Positions 1-11,250 of a DNA stretch of 64,000 bases are shown piece after piece. The notes under the pieces are model-generated. The model was not told the DNA's origin. It ran no database searches and was given only the letters and a program-made list of their open reading frames with translations. How positions within the stretch are numbered: the first letter of the stretch is position 1; the number at the start of each line of letters is the position of its first letter. Source of the stretch: Ceratotherium simum simum (taxonomy: Eukaryota; Chordata; Mammalia; Perissodactyla; Rhinocerotidae); assembly GCF_000283155.1 (NCBI RefSeq), contig NW_004454160.1:10944129-11008128 (forward strand), read 5' to 3'. Position numbers and translations under genes: made by a program.

Positions 1-26
1 CACTCATTAAGGACCTGGTGGCCGTA

Positions 27-48
27 CACACACACACACACACACACA
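27..48. repeat. (AC)n microsatellite
   Basis: A short uninterrupted AC dinucleotide run. The phrase ATTAAGGACCTG occurs on both sides of it (7-18 and 62-73), so the run sits between two copies of a short direct repeat. Confidence 0.9.
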
Positions 49-857
49 ATCCAGGCGCTCATTAAGGACCTGCTGGCCACACCAGCGATCCCCAGCCCAC
101 AACTTCCAGGGCAGGCAGTCCAGGATCCGACCTGCCTCTGGACTAGCAGATCCTCCTCTCAGAGGGCCAGGGCCTGCACCTGATATCCTAGACCTACAGA
201 GCACAGGGAAGCCACAGCTGCCACTCCGCTCTGACCTGGGGACCAGCCCTCAAGAAGAGGAGGAGAGGAAGTGGAGGACCTGGTTGGCAGCAGGAACCCT
301 ACCTCCTCCCCAGAGGCCTGCCCTCTCCCTAGGACCCCAGGGCTGCCAAGATGCTGTCTGGCCCCAGCCTGTCCCTCCTACTGCTGGCTACCCCTCCAAA
401 GGGAGCTGCCACAAACAGTCAGCGCCACTCAGAGGCCCCAGGATCTGGGCCGGAGGCCCCAGGGAGGGCCTAGGAAAGGGAGCTGCAGAACCAGGCCCTC
501 TCTCCATGGAGGGCAGACTCCTCAGCTGCACCACCAGGAGGCCAGCATTAAAGGCTGTGAAGCTGTTAGACTACATGGGCTGCCTCAGTGCCCAGCCCAC
601 CTCGAAGGACCCTCCTGGGCTCACCAGCCCCACCCTCCCAGCAGGAAGCTCCATATCCAACCTGGCTTCCCAGCCAGCTCTGGGGGGTGTGCCCTTCCAG
701 CACCCTCCTTTCCCCTCTCCACTGTGGCTTAGGGACAGATTGTAGGTAGCGCACCTTAAAGTCTCTGTCCCCACTTCCCAATACCCCAGAGTCCAGTCCC
801 AAGGCTGAACAAAGGGAAGAGGAAGTGCCTGCTCCAGATCCAGGACCCAGCCCCCAC

Positions 858-1011
858 TCACCCTGGTGCCTGCCTGGGTCCTACCTGCGGAGTTTAGGCA
901 GCGCCGGCCAGCAGCCCCGTGCCCCTGGCCGCCTGTTTGCTGAGTGGAACTGCAGCCAGTCCCCCAGGACAGCTCAGGGGCTGGCACGGGCTGTACCAAG
1001 TGCAGCTGCAT
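858..1011 (-). other. Possible alternative AMPD2 5' exon (speculative)
   Basis: On the minus strand this GC-rich block ends in two nested consensus-like donors: one reading CCGCAG then GTAGGA near 890, and one reading CCAGG then GTGAGTGG near 861. AMPD2 is known to use several alternative 5' exons, so an untranslated one is conceivable. No recognisable protein is encoded and transcription cannot be judged from sequence. Confidence 0.15.
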
Positions 1012-2182
1012 GCAGGGGAGACCCTGGGATGATGGCAGACAGGGGGCTGGGGGAGCTCAGGGGAGCCCAGAAATCTAGGTAAGGAGCATGAGAGTTGGGA
1101 GATAAGAGGAAGCCCAGAGCTGAACAGGGCCTTGACCTCTATAGTGCTAGGGCCTAGCCCAAAGTGAGGCCCCCAAGAGGGAGGAGCAGGGTAGGCTGAT
1201 ACGCGCAAGGCAGGCTGGCAGGGAGGGCCCCAGCCTCCTTAAAATGCACTGCCCTGGGGGACAGTGAGTGGGTAGGGCCTGGCTGGCCAAAGGGTAGGAG
1301 GGGGAAAGAAGCGGGTAATCAGCCCTCATCTCCACACCCAACAGCCCCAGGCCAGCTTCCTCTGCCCAGTGGCCTTGTTTGCTCACCACTGTCCTCTGGG
1401 GCCCTGACTATGGGGTCCCTTGGGAGAGACAGGGCCTCTGCTGGGGAGACGAGCTGGCTGGCAGTCGGGGAAGTGGCTCAGTCCAGGCAGCCCCTCATGC
1501 CCAGGGGGCTGGTGCATGGCTCCCTAGACCTCCAACCCCTGTTCCAAGCCTAACATCGGGGACAGGACCAACAGCCCAGGAGGAGAAGTTTCAGAGAAGA
1601 GGGACTAGAATTTGGAGGACTTGAGTCTGACTCCATTCCACTTACTGGCAAGTCTCTACCTCCCAGAGGTTTCAAGTCCTGTCTATAATGGGGTGATAAG
1701 CAGGTCGTGCCCTGCATAGCCACAGCTGCCACAGAGATATGGCTCCACAAGTGTCCTGTAGAATACCACAATCTGCGATTATGAAACTTTCAGGACTCTC
1801 CAAACACTTCCCACATGTAGTCCCACCTATCAGGGAGGGTGGGAGGTTCTCAGGCCCAGCACAGCCAAGGCAACTGAACAATGAAGGGCAGAGAACAGAA
1901 CTTGGCAGGGATGGAGATGGGGGAATGCTATCTCTTACTTGGAAGAGGGCAGAGCAGGAAGAAGAAGGAAGGATGGGCACCTGCTCCACCCCAAAGGGGT
2001 AAGACAGAGCCTAAGGTCCTTGCTTACCCAAGAACCCTGATCCTACACAACTCCTCCCCACTTCTAACCCCCTCCAGTGAAGGCCAACCACAGACCCCCA
2101 GGGCTGGTCTGTATCGGGTCAGTGCAAGCGAGCCATAGGCCCTAATCTCAACCCCCTCTCCTAGCAGGGTGGCCCAGGGCCT

Positions 2183-2924
2183 TGAGGGAGATCAAAAATT
2201 GGCTACCCTGAAACATATCTCTTTACCTTGATTATTTTCTCTGACGGACATTTGACCTCCCTCAAATTGCCTAAATAATTTAACATAGAAGGCCTGTTTC
2301 AGGAAGGACTTACTATCATATGATGGCTGTAATATAATGTAAAATAGATGTTACAATAGGAAAGACACTAACAAGCCCATCTTATCAAAAATTCTGTCTC
2401 TCCCAGGCCACATTCTCTAGGTAGCCCTGCAAAGAGTTGCCAGACAAACATTTACATTTATAAGGGAACTCTCCATTTGTAAAGGTATCTCCCTTTCTGT
2501 ATTAGGAAGAGGGGGGGATGGCCTTATCTGTGGACACTCTTATCAGTACGGAAGAAGAGGACTTAAATCTACATACTCTTGATTATTGTGATTTCTGTCT
2601 CTCCGGCCACATTCTCTATAGGTGGCCCTGTAAAGAACTGTCTGACAAACATTTATATTTCCCTCTCCATGTGAACTGTCTTCTTCCCCTCTGAAATTCC
2701 AAACCACTACCCCCAATAACCTCCTTTGTCTTTAGCTGAAGATAGTATTTAAGATGAGAATCTCTGCCATTTTGTTGAGAAACTCAGTTTCCCTGGTTTC
2801 TCCCATGTATACATGTTATTAAACTTGGTATTATTTTCTTCTGCTAATCTGTCTTTTAATTATTTGGCCAGCTATAAGAACCTTAAGGGAAAGGGCGGAG
2901 GGGGATTCTCCGTCTTCCCCGACA
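2183..2924 (+). mobile_element. Solo LTR of an ERV1/gammaretrovirus-like element
   Basis: The block begins with TG and ends with CA, and is flanked by identical 4-bp duplications GCCT (2179-2182 and 2925-2928), the target-site size typical of gammaretrovirus-like elements. Inside are a TATA-like TATTTAAG near 2748, an ATTAAA polyadenylation-type signal near 2818 and the T-rich/GC-rich 3' end usual for this class. A segment of about 65 bp is present twice in the U3-like part (about 2392-2460 and 2593-2660). No internal retroviral genes are present, so it is a solo LTR left by recombination. It lies in the AMPD2 intron, antisense to that gene. Confidence 0.7.
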
Positions 2925-4343
2925 GCCTCCACAGAAATGCTAGGGTGACCAGGACAGGTTCCAGCAGCCAGAGCCATGCCCCCAGCCTGCTGCACTGGAC
3001 TGCCAGGGTTCACTGGAGGTGACAGACAAGCAGTAACTTCCACACTCCCTGAGGCCAGGCTGCCTGCTGGTCCCTTCTCCCAGGGTCTGTGCCACAGCAC
3101 CACACACACACACTCACCCAGGAGGAGTCGACCAAAAGCCAGAGAGGGCTACTCCCCAGCCACTCCCACCAACTCCAAGATTCTTGCCACCCCATCTAGC
3201 CTCTTGACCATGAGCCCCCTCACTCACTGCCAGGACTGCCTCAGTAGGCAGAGAGGTGTCCAATGCTTTGACATACATGTATCAGATGCTCCCACCATGT
3301 GACCACCCAAAGGTGTACAGATCTAGCCCCAGCGGACACACCCCCTGGATGGCACAGACCTGGGCACAGGAACACAGACCCTCAGGACAGCACAGACCTC
3401 AGGCCAGCACCTTCAATGGCATAAGAAAATACAGGAGGTGGATGATCAGGCTATAGATACAGACAGCTGCTGGCAGGGGGAGACTGGCTTGACCTGGTCA
3501 CCAAAGCATGGGTGGTCTTTCCTTAGCCACAAGGCCTGGGGGCAGCAGAGGGCAGGCAGATATCCCTCGACAAGCACAGACCCAGGCAGCCGAGACCTCA
3601 GGGAGATGGCACAGCCGCACCATGCCGCCTGCTCCAAATGGTGCAGAGATGCCTACCAGAGTGGGAGCTGAACCAAAGGGTGCAGGAGCACACGCAGGCG
3701 GGCAGCGGCCCCAGCCTGAGCCCCAGCTCAAGCCCAGCCCAAGGACACCCCACACTTCCCAGGAAGCTCACAAGACAGACCAGGAAGGAGCAATCAGCAA
3801 ATGATAGATACAGTTGAGCCCCCAGCCCTGGGATGCCAGCAGCCATGAGTGTGCCCTAACATCAGACTCCCCCAACCCCCCACCACTGGCACCCCCAGTG
3901 AGGGGCTTCGAGATCTGGGGTCCTAGAAAGAGGAACTAGCTGCAGGAAGACAGCCTGAGTCTGCCTGGGAAAGGCACAGTCACCAGCAATTTGGCCAGTC
4001 GGCAAACCAGTCAGTCCCACACATCCCCCACTCCATTCACACACACTCCACATGCAAACAGTCTTAGCACATCCACACGCTGACACGTGTGCAAACACAC
4101 CTCTTGCTGCACCCACACCCACACCCACTCGTTAGAGGACAGCATCCCCAACAAAAAAACCTGTCACCCTCCACCCCACCTCCCTCCCAGCACCACCTCC
4201 CAAGACAGCTGTCCCTGGGACCGAGGACGAGGGGCAACTCTGCAGAGAGCGTGCAGGAGAAGGGGCGCCCCTGGGGGACCAGTGGCCTGGGCGAGAGGTG
4301 GTGGGACAGAGCCAGTGCCCGAGGCCAGGACGCACACACTCAC

Positions 4344-4434
4344 CTGGTACTGCAGCGGCGGCCTGCAGGCTGGCCCGCTTCTTAAAGGGATATTTGGCCT
4401 TGGATTTGCCGGGGCCAGATGGATAGGATGCCAT
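4344..4434 (-). CDS. AMPD2: AMPD2 alternative first coding exon (AMP deaminase 2, N-terminus)
   Basis: AMP deaminase 2 converts AMP to IMP plus ammonia in the purine nucleotide cycle, as a cytosolic homotetramer. This exon encodes the first 30 residues from an ATG at 4434-4432 in a strong Kozak context (GCCATGG). They begin [20 protein letters not shown] and match the known basic, poorly ordered N-terminus of mammalian AMPD2. The exon stops one base into codon 31 at a consensus donor (CCAG then GTGAGT, 4343 downward), the phase needed to join the next AMPD2 exon, which is outside the window. In human AMPD2 the same exon also encodes an upstream extension starting MRNRGQ. Here the frame is open ([12 protein letters not shown]) but the ATG is replaced by ATC at 4593-4591. 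The catalytic domain is not in the window. Identity is firm; which isoforms are used is inferred. Confidence 0.85.
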
Positions 4435-4593
4435 GGCTCGGGCCGCGGAGACGGCGGGGGTAGTCTGAGCCGCACCAGCGGGGGCCGGCTCTGCCACATC
4501 CAACCCCTTCCTCCGCCCCGCCCCCAGCGGGAGTGACTGATGCAGGAAGCAGAGGCCCCGCAGGCGGAAGAGGCCCTGGCCACGATTTCTGAT
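4435..4593 (-). other. AMPD2: AMPD2 upstream N-terminal extension, open frame without its usual ATG
   Basis: In frame with the MASYPS start, this stretch encodes [12 protein letters not shown] followed by [20 protein letters not shown], recognisable as the N-terminal extension of the long human AMPD2 isoform. The human initiator methionine corresponds to an ATC isoleucine codon here. The frame continues open upstream to an ATG at 4716-4714, so translation could in principle start there with an unrelated leader. More probably this part is 5' UTR in this species, as the mouse protein also starts at the later ATG. Confidence 0.6.
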
Positions 4594-5321
4594 GTTGTCT
4601 AGGCAACCCGGAGGAGGGGGGCCTCCATATCCGCCCCTTATCGCTCCCCTCCCTTCCTCGGTCCCTGGAGAGTGACTGACGGAAGCTAGGCCAGGGGAGT
4701 GGACGTGAGAAAACAAGATGGGGAAGGGCTAGCCCCTGGCACTCCACTAACCCCCTCGGGTGCCCTCGCCCCTTACCAGGGCTCCGGGGCAAAGGAGTTA
4801 AAGTCCAGGCTAGCTGGTCCAGCCAGCCGGGAGAAAAAAAGAATAATAAATAGAAATCCAGCACGAGCTCCCCCAAGCTCAGAACACACTCCTCTCAGGG
4901 CAGGCGTACTCCGTAAAAACCCAGCCCCTCTGTGGCAGAGCCCTCTTTTTTCCTTCTCTATCTGACCCCCAGTCCCTGGGGTAGCCCAGGTCTGGGAAGA
5001 TGGGGTAGAACTGAGAATCCTAGCCCAGTAGGGAGGAGCCTGTCTTGGGAAAATTCCACTCTCCGGCAGAAGCTACCTTCTAGGAAGGCAGGGAGGAGGC
5101 AAGGGCTTCTCCGGGGGTTTGGGAAGGAGACCTCAGCGTCTTGTGACGTTTCCCTCGGTCTTTCCACACTCAGGCAGTGCTCTCCCAGAGCCTCCCCAGG
5201 AAGAGCTGGCCGCCTTCCCTAGGTCTGCTGGCTGTGCCGAGACCCCCTCCCTCTTGTCACCCTGGCCACTGTACTTGTCTGCTCCAGAGACAACTCCCGC
5301 AATGCACGCGAACACACTCAC

Positions 5322-5331
5322 CTGAGGCCAT
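5322..5331 (-). CDS. AMPD2: AMPD2 second alternative first coding exon (ATGGCCTCAG)
   Basis: On the minus strand an ATG with a good Kozak context (AGCATGG) is followed after ten coding bases by a consensus donor (TCAG then GTGAGTG). It encodes M-A-S plus one base, the same phase as the exon ending at 4344, so both can splice to the same downstream exon. Human AMPD2 has a corresponding short isoform starting MASEARGG. The GC-rich sequence from here to about 5850 would be its 5' UTR and promoter. The exon is too short to be found by open-frame length alone. Confidence 0.65.
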
Positions 5332-5871
5332 GCTGCCTGCGCCCCGAGGGGGACCGGGGAGGCTGTCCGCCACGGTCCGCACAGCCGGGAAGCCGGGGTC
5401 GCGAGGGAGGGGAGGAGGGCTGGGGCCCCTGCCCTGGCCCTGAGATGGGGAAAGTAAGGCAGTCTTTCAAAAGGGCCAGCTGGCGGGAAGCGGACCCCCG
5501 CCGACCTCGGCCGTTGCCCTGGTCTCGGAGATCCGGGAGTCCCGACCCCCAGCCCCGCACTGGAGAGGCGGGCCGGCCACGTGCTCCGCAGAGAGCGGGA
5601 GCCGGAACTCGTCTGGGCTTCTCTCCACGCTCTCCGGGTATTCGGGGCCGGACTCCCGTAGCTGGACTGTGGGGCAGTCACACAACAGGTGCGAGCCCAT
5701 CCAGACCTCGCCGGCGCCGCCGCGCGTCTCTGCGGCCGCCGGCCCCTCCAAGTCCGAGGCCCCGCCCTGGCCGGCCGGCCCCGCCCCCGCGTTTCCCTTC
5801 TTCCCGGCGCCACAGGGACAGCTGCCCCTCCGCGGTCCGCTGGGCCGAGTCTTGGGCAAGTTCTGTACGTC

Positions 5872-5995
5872 AGCTTCTTCATCAGTAAAATGGAATGGGG
5901 TAATCGCGTATCTCACTCAGAGGCGCGATTGTGAGGATTAAACGTTAAGCACCTTTGCCCCGTGCCTGGCACCAAGTCAGCGCCTAATAAGATAG
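5872..5995 (+). repeat. MIR SINE fragment
   Basis: It contains the MIR-type run of tcatcagtaaaatggaat, gaggattaaa and the tail gtgcctggcacc. It abuts the CpG island. Confidence 0.5.
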
Positions 5996-6149
5996 AGCTA
6001 TTATTACTGTCCCAGGATTCACTTTTAGCCGAAGTCCACCCCAGCATTCTCACTTTCGGTGGTCTGTGTTCTTCTGGCAGGCGTAGATAGGCAGGGTGTG
6101 TCCTGCAATTCTGTCTAACCCTTCCCACATTTATTTCTGTATTTGTTGG

Positions 6150-6370
6150 TTAAAAGCTTAGGCTCTGTATTCTATTCCTGAATTCAGTTCAATTCAGACT
6201 CCTCCACCCACTTCCTGACTAACGTTGGGAAAGTTACTTAACTTCTCTGCTTCGATTTCGTCTGTAACGTGAGTGTAAGAGACCCTGCTTTATGTGGTGG
6301 TGGTTAGACTTAGATGCGCTAATATAAGTTGAGGGCTTAGAACAGTGCCTGGCCTGTACTTACTACTCAG
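6150..6370 (+). repeat. MIR SINE
   Basis: Typical MIR core order: ggctctg, a gggaaagttacttaac block, ctctgcttcgatttc, and acagtgcctggcctg at the end. Confidence 0.6.
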
Positions 6371-6879
6371 TTTTCATGTACTGGTCTTGCTACGTCCTCG
6401 CCCTTGGTCCCCTATTGACACGCTCACAGGTTGATTCACCTTGCAGCCTGTAAAGAAGTGGAGTTGGCTGCTTTGGGGACTGCAGACACCTCACCCAACC
6501 AGACCCCCACTCCCAACTGGCAGAGAATCCCACCTAAAGAGAACTTGTGAGGGCAAGTCCCTAAGACTTCACTAAACATAATTAAGTGTATTAGCAACAT
6601 TTAGTCTTTTTCTTTTCTCTCCACCTTGTGGGAGCCCTTTGCCCCCCACACCCAGTTGTACTAATGCTGTTTGTCTAGCTCCTCCCTGTTCTCACCACCC
6701 CCATAGTCAAATTCCTTCCCAAACTCTGCCTCCTCCACTCCTCCCCAGGCTGGATTCTGGACCCTGAACCCTATTCTCTACCTGCATCTCGTGCCACCTC
6801 CATTGATCCGTGCCTGCTGTTCCTCACCCTGGACAAACTCAAAAAAACATGGCCTCCATAAACATGGGGGGGGAAGTTC

Positions 6880-7810
6880 ACCTCACAAAGAATCAAAAAC
6901 TAAAAAGCGAACAAGGAGATACCATGTTTACCCATTAAAATAGCAAAAATTAAGGGAAAAAAGTCCTAATGCAGGCAAGGGTGTAGTTAGTGAGGTGGGA
7001 CACACACATATACTAGTGGTGGGCATAAACACTGACATAATCTTTCTGAAAGCTGTTTAATAATATATAATCAAGAGTCTTAAAAAGGGTCATATTATTT
7101 GACCCAGTAATTCCACTTTCAGGAAACTGTTCTTCTAAAAAGAGCTGCCAGAAAAATATGCACAGTTGTCCATCACTGCAATGTTTATCACATAGAAAGG
7201 CTGGAAACGTAAAGATCCAATAATAAGGGAACGTTTAAATTATGTCAGATACGTACAATGAAATATAGCCATTAAAAATTGTTCTTGGAGGGGGCCGGCC
7301 TGGTGGCACAAGCGGTCCGGGGTTCGCAGGTTCGGATCTCAGGGGTTGGCCGGTTGGGATCCCCGGGGGCGCACAGGCGCACTGCTTGGCAGGCCATGTT
7401 GTGGCAGCGTCCAATGTAAAGTGGAGGAAGATGGGCATGGATGTTGGCCCAGCGCCAGTCTTCCTCAGCAAAAAAGGAGGAGGATTGGTAGATGTTAGCA
7501 CAGGGCTAATCTCCTCACAAAAAAAAAAAAAAGAAAAAAAATTGTTCTTGGAGAATTTCTTAATGAGGTGGAAATGTTTACAGTGTAAAGTTAGGAGAAA
7601 AAAATGGATGCAAAAATCTGTACATACACTATGGCCCTAATTATGTGACATACATGCATAGAAAAAAACACATCAAAAAGTTTACAAATGATTTCTGTGA
7701 GTGATGAAATTATGGTTATATTTATTTTTTTCTTTATACTTATCTTCATTTTAAAAATTATCTACAATGCATATCCATTACTTTTATAATCAAGGGAATA
7801 GAAAACAACA
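6880..7810 (+). mobile_element. Old L1 3'-portion fragment, split by an ERE
   Basis: The sequence shows features of the 3' part of mammalian L1, including a block like cccagtaattccacttt and the phrase gccattaaaaattgttc. It is interrupted at 7291-7536 by an ERE SINE, and the L1 resumes after the duplicated target site, continuing to about 7810. The frames are broken throughout. Confidence 0.6.
7291..7536 (+). mobile_element. ERE SINE (perissodactyl tRNA-derived SINE)
   Basis: Starts GGGGCCGGCCTGG, has a B-box-like GGTTCGGATC, carries the aagtggaggaagatgggca tail module and ends in an A-rich tail. A 17-bp target-site duplication ending GTTCTTGGAG flanks it (7274-7290 and 7537-7553). Confidence 0.9.
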
Positions 7811-8779
7811 GTCTGTAAAAATCTGTAAGTGCCTCCACACCCCACCTTCAACAGACTGTCCTGGGTCTTAACCCCAGACTAAATTGGTCTTGGGGCCCTT
7901 AGTAATTTTGAGGCCATTGGGCTCTCAACAATGAATAATAAAATAAATCTCAAAATTAAAAACCAAGCACCAGGTAACCATGTAGAATATCATCTATATT
8001 CTGATAAAATGCAAATTTTGACAGTTTTAAGGGGTGATATCTTGCATTGGGCCAGGTCTCTTTAGGATTCCCCCTCAATCCAGACCTACCTACTTAACCA
8101 GCCCATAGGTGTCAATCCTGCCCTCGACCCTACCCAAGCAAACCAGTTCACTAGTCCTTTCACGCTCCTTCCTCGTTCCATCTGTAACACATGCTTCACC
8201 CTGTAACTCTCCCCTATTTCCGGGCCATTTGGCACACTGCTGTCCTTGCTGGGAAGTCTGCCCTGATTACAGCCAGGCATCCATCTCCCCACCCACACAC
8301 CACCAGCAAGAATCTCAGCGGGGTCAGCAAGAATCTCAGCGGGGTTTCCTTGTCTATGCAGAACAGAGTTTGGGAAATGAAGGAGTGAGTCATCCCCTAT
8401 GGCCTCCAGCTTTTTTCATGTTGGGGCCTTAATACTGTCTTTGAGCCCCTGGGACCTTCCCTCGCTCTAAACATAGCTTCCTCCTCTCCTAGCCTATTCG
8501 CCAGATAGTTCCTTCAATGGCCCTTCCTGAACCCCGGGCCGCCACTGACGATGCACTCCTTAATTCTCTGAATAACTGCTTCTCTTCACTTATGGCCTAC
8601 AGCCTCCCACCTACGCCAGACCACTCTCTGCAGATAGCGGATTTGAGAGAGAACAACTGCAGCCTCAAAAAGATCCTTGCCCAGGACAATTTCCTGAACC
8701 ATACCCTCTGCCTAGATCTTTCTAGAACCAAGCTGTTCAGCTCGTTTCTCAGCTTGTCCCAGCAGCCGGCCTCCCTATC

Positions 8780-9170
8780 CCAATCACCCAGCATTGTTTA
8801 TAGCACCATGCAGCTGTATCCATCTGTACTTATTTATAAGTCTTCAATGGGTTTTAGCTAAACCCTTCGTCATTCAAGGCCCTTCACTGGCTAGCCCCAA
8901 TTTCCCTCTCCTGTCCTCATCTCCCAGCCTTCCCCTCCATGCACCTTTCGCTCTTTCACTGCAGTCCAGTCACATCAAACTTTCCAGTCTTCTCTGAGCA
9001 CACTTTGTACTCATGCCTCCATGCCTTTTCTCATGCTCTTTCCTTTCCCCAAAATGCCTATCCCTATTTCTACTGTTGTTCTGCTTCTCTGATGAAAGTC
9101 TGTTCATTTTACAATAGCTCCCTCCTCTCTTCTACTATAGAATTTATCAGTCTGACAGTTAGATGTGTGC
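8780..9170 (+). repeat. L2 LINE 3' fragment
   Basis: Pyrimidine-rich sequence with L2-like phrases such as cattcaaggcccttcactgg and tgcctccatgccttttctca. Heavily diverged. Confidence 0.5.
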
Positions 9171-9469
9171 AGAATTACCTTTCGTTATCAGGGGTGGAGG
9201 CTAGGTTTTAAACAGCTCTGAATTCTCCAGCACTTTAATTAACCATTTCTTTGTGAAATTTACCCCACCTCTTCCTTTGGAATGGAAAGTCCTGAAGACA
9301 GTTCCTCATTCTTCATGTTCCCCGGACTCCAGCTGAGACAAAGGTTTACCCACAATCCCTACCACTAGGTGTAAGACAGATCCTGAGATCTCCCCTTAAC
9401 TCAGGAAACAGGACCAAATTCATTGAGAAATGGTGATTTTTTTTTCCACTCAATATGATTTGGTTATAA

Positions 9470-9620
9470 GGGCTGTGAACTAGGACACCTGAGTTCTAGC
9501 TGATTCTGATACTAACTTGTTTATTAATATGAGGATTGCCTTTCTGTGCTTCAGTTCATTCACCTCTAAAATGGGAATAGCGCCTACATGCTTTACCTAC
9601 TCCACCAGGACACTGAACCC
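9470..9620 (+). repeat. MIR SINE fragment
   Basis: MIR-like wording: gacacctgagttctagc, tgcttcagttcattcacct and ctaaaatgggaata. Confidence 0.45.
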
Positions 9621-9989
9621 AAATGTGATAATAAGGAGAACAGCCACAGGAAAGGCACAGGAGTTGAGGATGGGAGGCAGGAGGTCACTGGCATCACAAC
9701 AGTCCATGCATAGTGGTGCGTCTGAGCAATCAGAGGCCAGGCAAGGGCCAGGAGTTCCCGTACTCAGCTTAATAGTGGGAATGGGGAGCCCAGCAACCCA
9801 GGAAACAAGCAGACGCAGCACAGAAGCTTGCGGAGGTGGTAGCTGAAAAAGGAAGATGCTCAAACGCTTTCTCCACGTGTGAAACAAGTGAGCGGTTCCT
9901 CTGACAATGCAAGTGCTGCTGTCAGGGAGCTCATGCACTTGCCTGTCTTTTTTGCCCAAGTGTCCTCTCACTGGCTGCTTATGTGGGCG

Positions 9990-10180
9990 TAGTGGAAAGA
10001 AAGATCACCTGGTTTGTCTGTTTCACTAAGCTATATGATCTTGAACAAGTTGCTTAACCCTCAAGTCTCAGTTATCTGGTCTGTAAATTGGGGACAAGAG
10101 TACTTACCTTGAAGTTACTGTGAGAATTAACTGATATGAGCCACACAAATTGTCTAGCACAGTTCCTGGCAGTCCCTTGC
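9990..10180 (+). repeat. MIR SINE
   Basis: MIR core with atcttgaacaagttgcttaa, gtctgtaaattgggga, gtgagaattaa and cacagttcctggca in the expected order. Confidence 0.65.
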
Positions 10181-10639
10181 TCTGAAGGGTGCAGGCTTCA
10201 GCACAGCTTTGGCCTGTGTGTAAGCTACCAATATTGTGGGGAGGATAGGGCAGGGCTGGTGAGGTATAATTACTGAAACCTTATAGCTAAGATTTCAAGA
10301 CAGTCACAATTTCAAAGACACTCTCCTGTTTTCCCTTAAGCCAACAAGCACTTGGCAATTTTTGACTGGGAAAACATGATCACCATGGAAGGCACCTTCT
10401 TGGCTGCCCATTTCTCCATCAGCCCTGGGAGTTCTCCAGGGAGAGTTTCTCCAGGCCGAGGGCTTCATCAGCCAGATACCCAGATACGCAGCTGAAAGGT
10501 GGTGGGGAGGAGGAAGATGATCAGCAATGCCTCAGGGTACCTGGTATGTGGGAGACCTAGGTTCTACCTCCCACTTTCTCCCAACTGGCCACCACTGCAT
10601 ACTTTCACTCTAAAAGGAAAGAGAAAGTTAAATCCTTTG

Positions 10640-10797
10640 AGCTCAGTGGTTCTCTACCTTGGCTGCACATTATAATCACCTGGGGAAATTTAAAAATCTT
10701 CCTGCCTGGACTGCACTCCAGACCAATTAAATCAGAATTTTTTTAAAAGCTCTCTAGGTAAATTTCAATGTATGCCAAAAGTTGAGAACCACTGTTC
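10640..10797 (+). mobile_element. MER5A-type hAT DNA transposon
   Basis: Bounded by gctcagtggttctctac at the left and gttgagaaccactgttc at the right, i.e. imperfect inverted termini, with cattataatcacctgggg inside. A second diverged MER5-like copy appears to follow at about 10800-10930. Confidence 0.65.
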
Positions 10798-11079
10798 TAG
10801 ATCAGGGTTTTTCAAACTTGCCAGATGATGATAATCACCTATATCAGTTTAAAATACAGTTTCTCAGGCTCTGGAATTAGCACTATTACCAGAACTTATT
10901 GATTCTAAAACACACCCTTTTAAAAACATATATATTTTAACATCTTTGAAATCAGAGTGACCTTCCAATCAGTGGCATCTAAGATTTGATGAAATACAGA
11001 AGCAAGCATCCCAGATGATTCTTCTGATTAGGCAAGTTTGAAAGGGATTAGGGAAAAACAGTTCCCTAGTTCTCTCCAG

Positions 11080-11250
11080 GGCAGTGCTTCCCAACCTTTA
11101 ATGTCCTTAGGGTCACCTGCAATCCTGTTAAGACACAAGTTCAGAATCAGGTCTGGGTTAAGGCTTGAGATTCTGTATTTCTAACGAGCTTCCAGGTGAT
11201 CTGTGCTGGGCCTTGCACCACATTTTGGGTAGCAAAGTTCTAAAGTATCT
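11080..11250 (+). mobile_element. MER5A-type hAT DNA transposon
   Basis: Contains cagtgcttcccaacct, a cacctgcaatcctgttaa block and gattctgtatttctaac, the usual MER5A order, with a decayed right end. Confidence 0.55.

Larger units (their letters stand above)
1..4343 (-). other. AMPD2: AMPD2 intron following the alternative first exons (partial, runs off the window)
   Basis: This is the sequence downstream, on the minus strand, of the AMPD2 donor at 4342-4343. I looked for the next expected coding exon (residues resembling ARGGLGAPPLQ then CLKHFPLDL) and did not find it, so it should lie before base 1. The stretch is GC-rich and contains a CA microsatellite (27-48), a solo LTR (2183-2924) and otherwise unique sequence. 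The open frames seen here have no recognisable homology and look like chance frames in GC-rich DNA. Confidence 0.6.
4230..5860. promoter_or_regulatory. AMPD2: CpG island containing the AMPD2 alternative promoters
   Basis: CpG dinucleotides and GC-rich runs are dense here compared with the CpG-poor rest of the window. The stretch spans both AMPD2 first coding exons and the sequence upstream of them on the minus strand. Such islands normally mark housekeeping-type promoters, and AMPD2 is widely expressed. No TATA box is evident. Edges are approximate. Confidence 0.65.

Noticed and set aside
571..1011. A 146-residue minus-strand open frame
   Set aside because: No recognisable homology; a GC-rich intron with several overlapping long frames on both strands is expected to show these by chance.
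5133..5882. A 249-residue open frame on the minus strand in the CpG island
   Set aside because: Arg/Ala/Gly/Pro-rich from GC content, no domain, and it overlaps the AMPD2 5' UTR and first exon in another frame.
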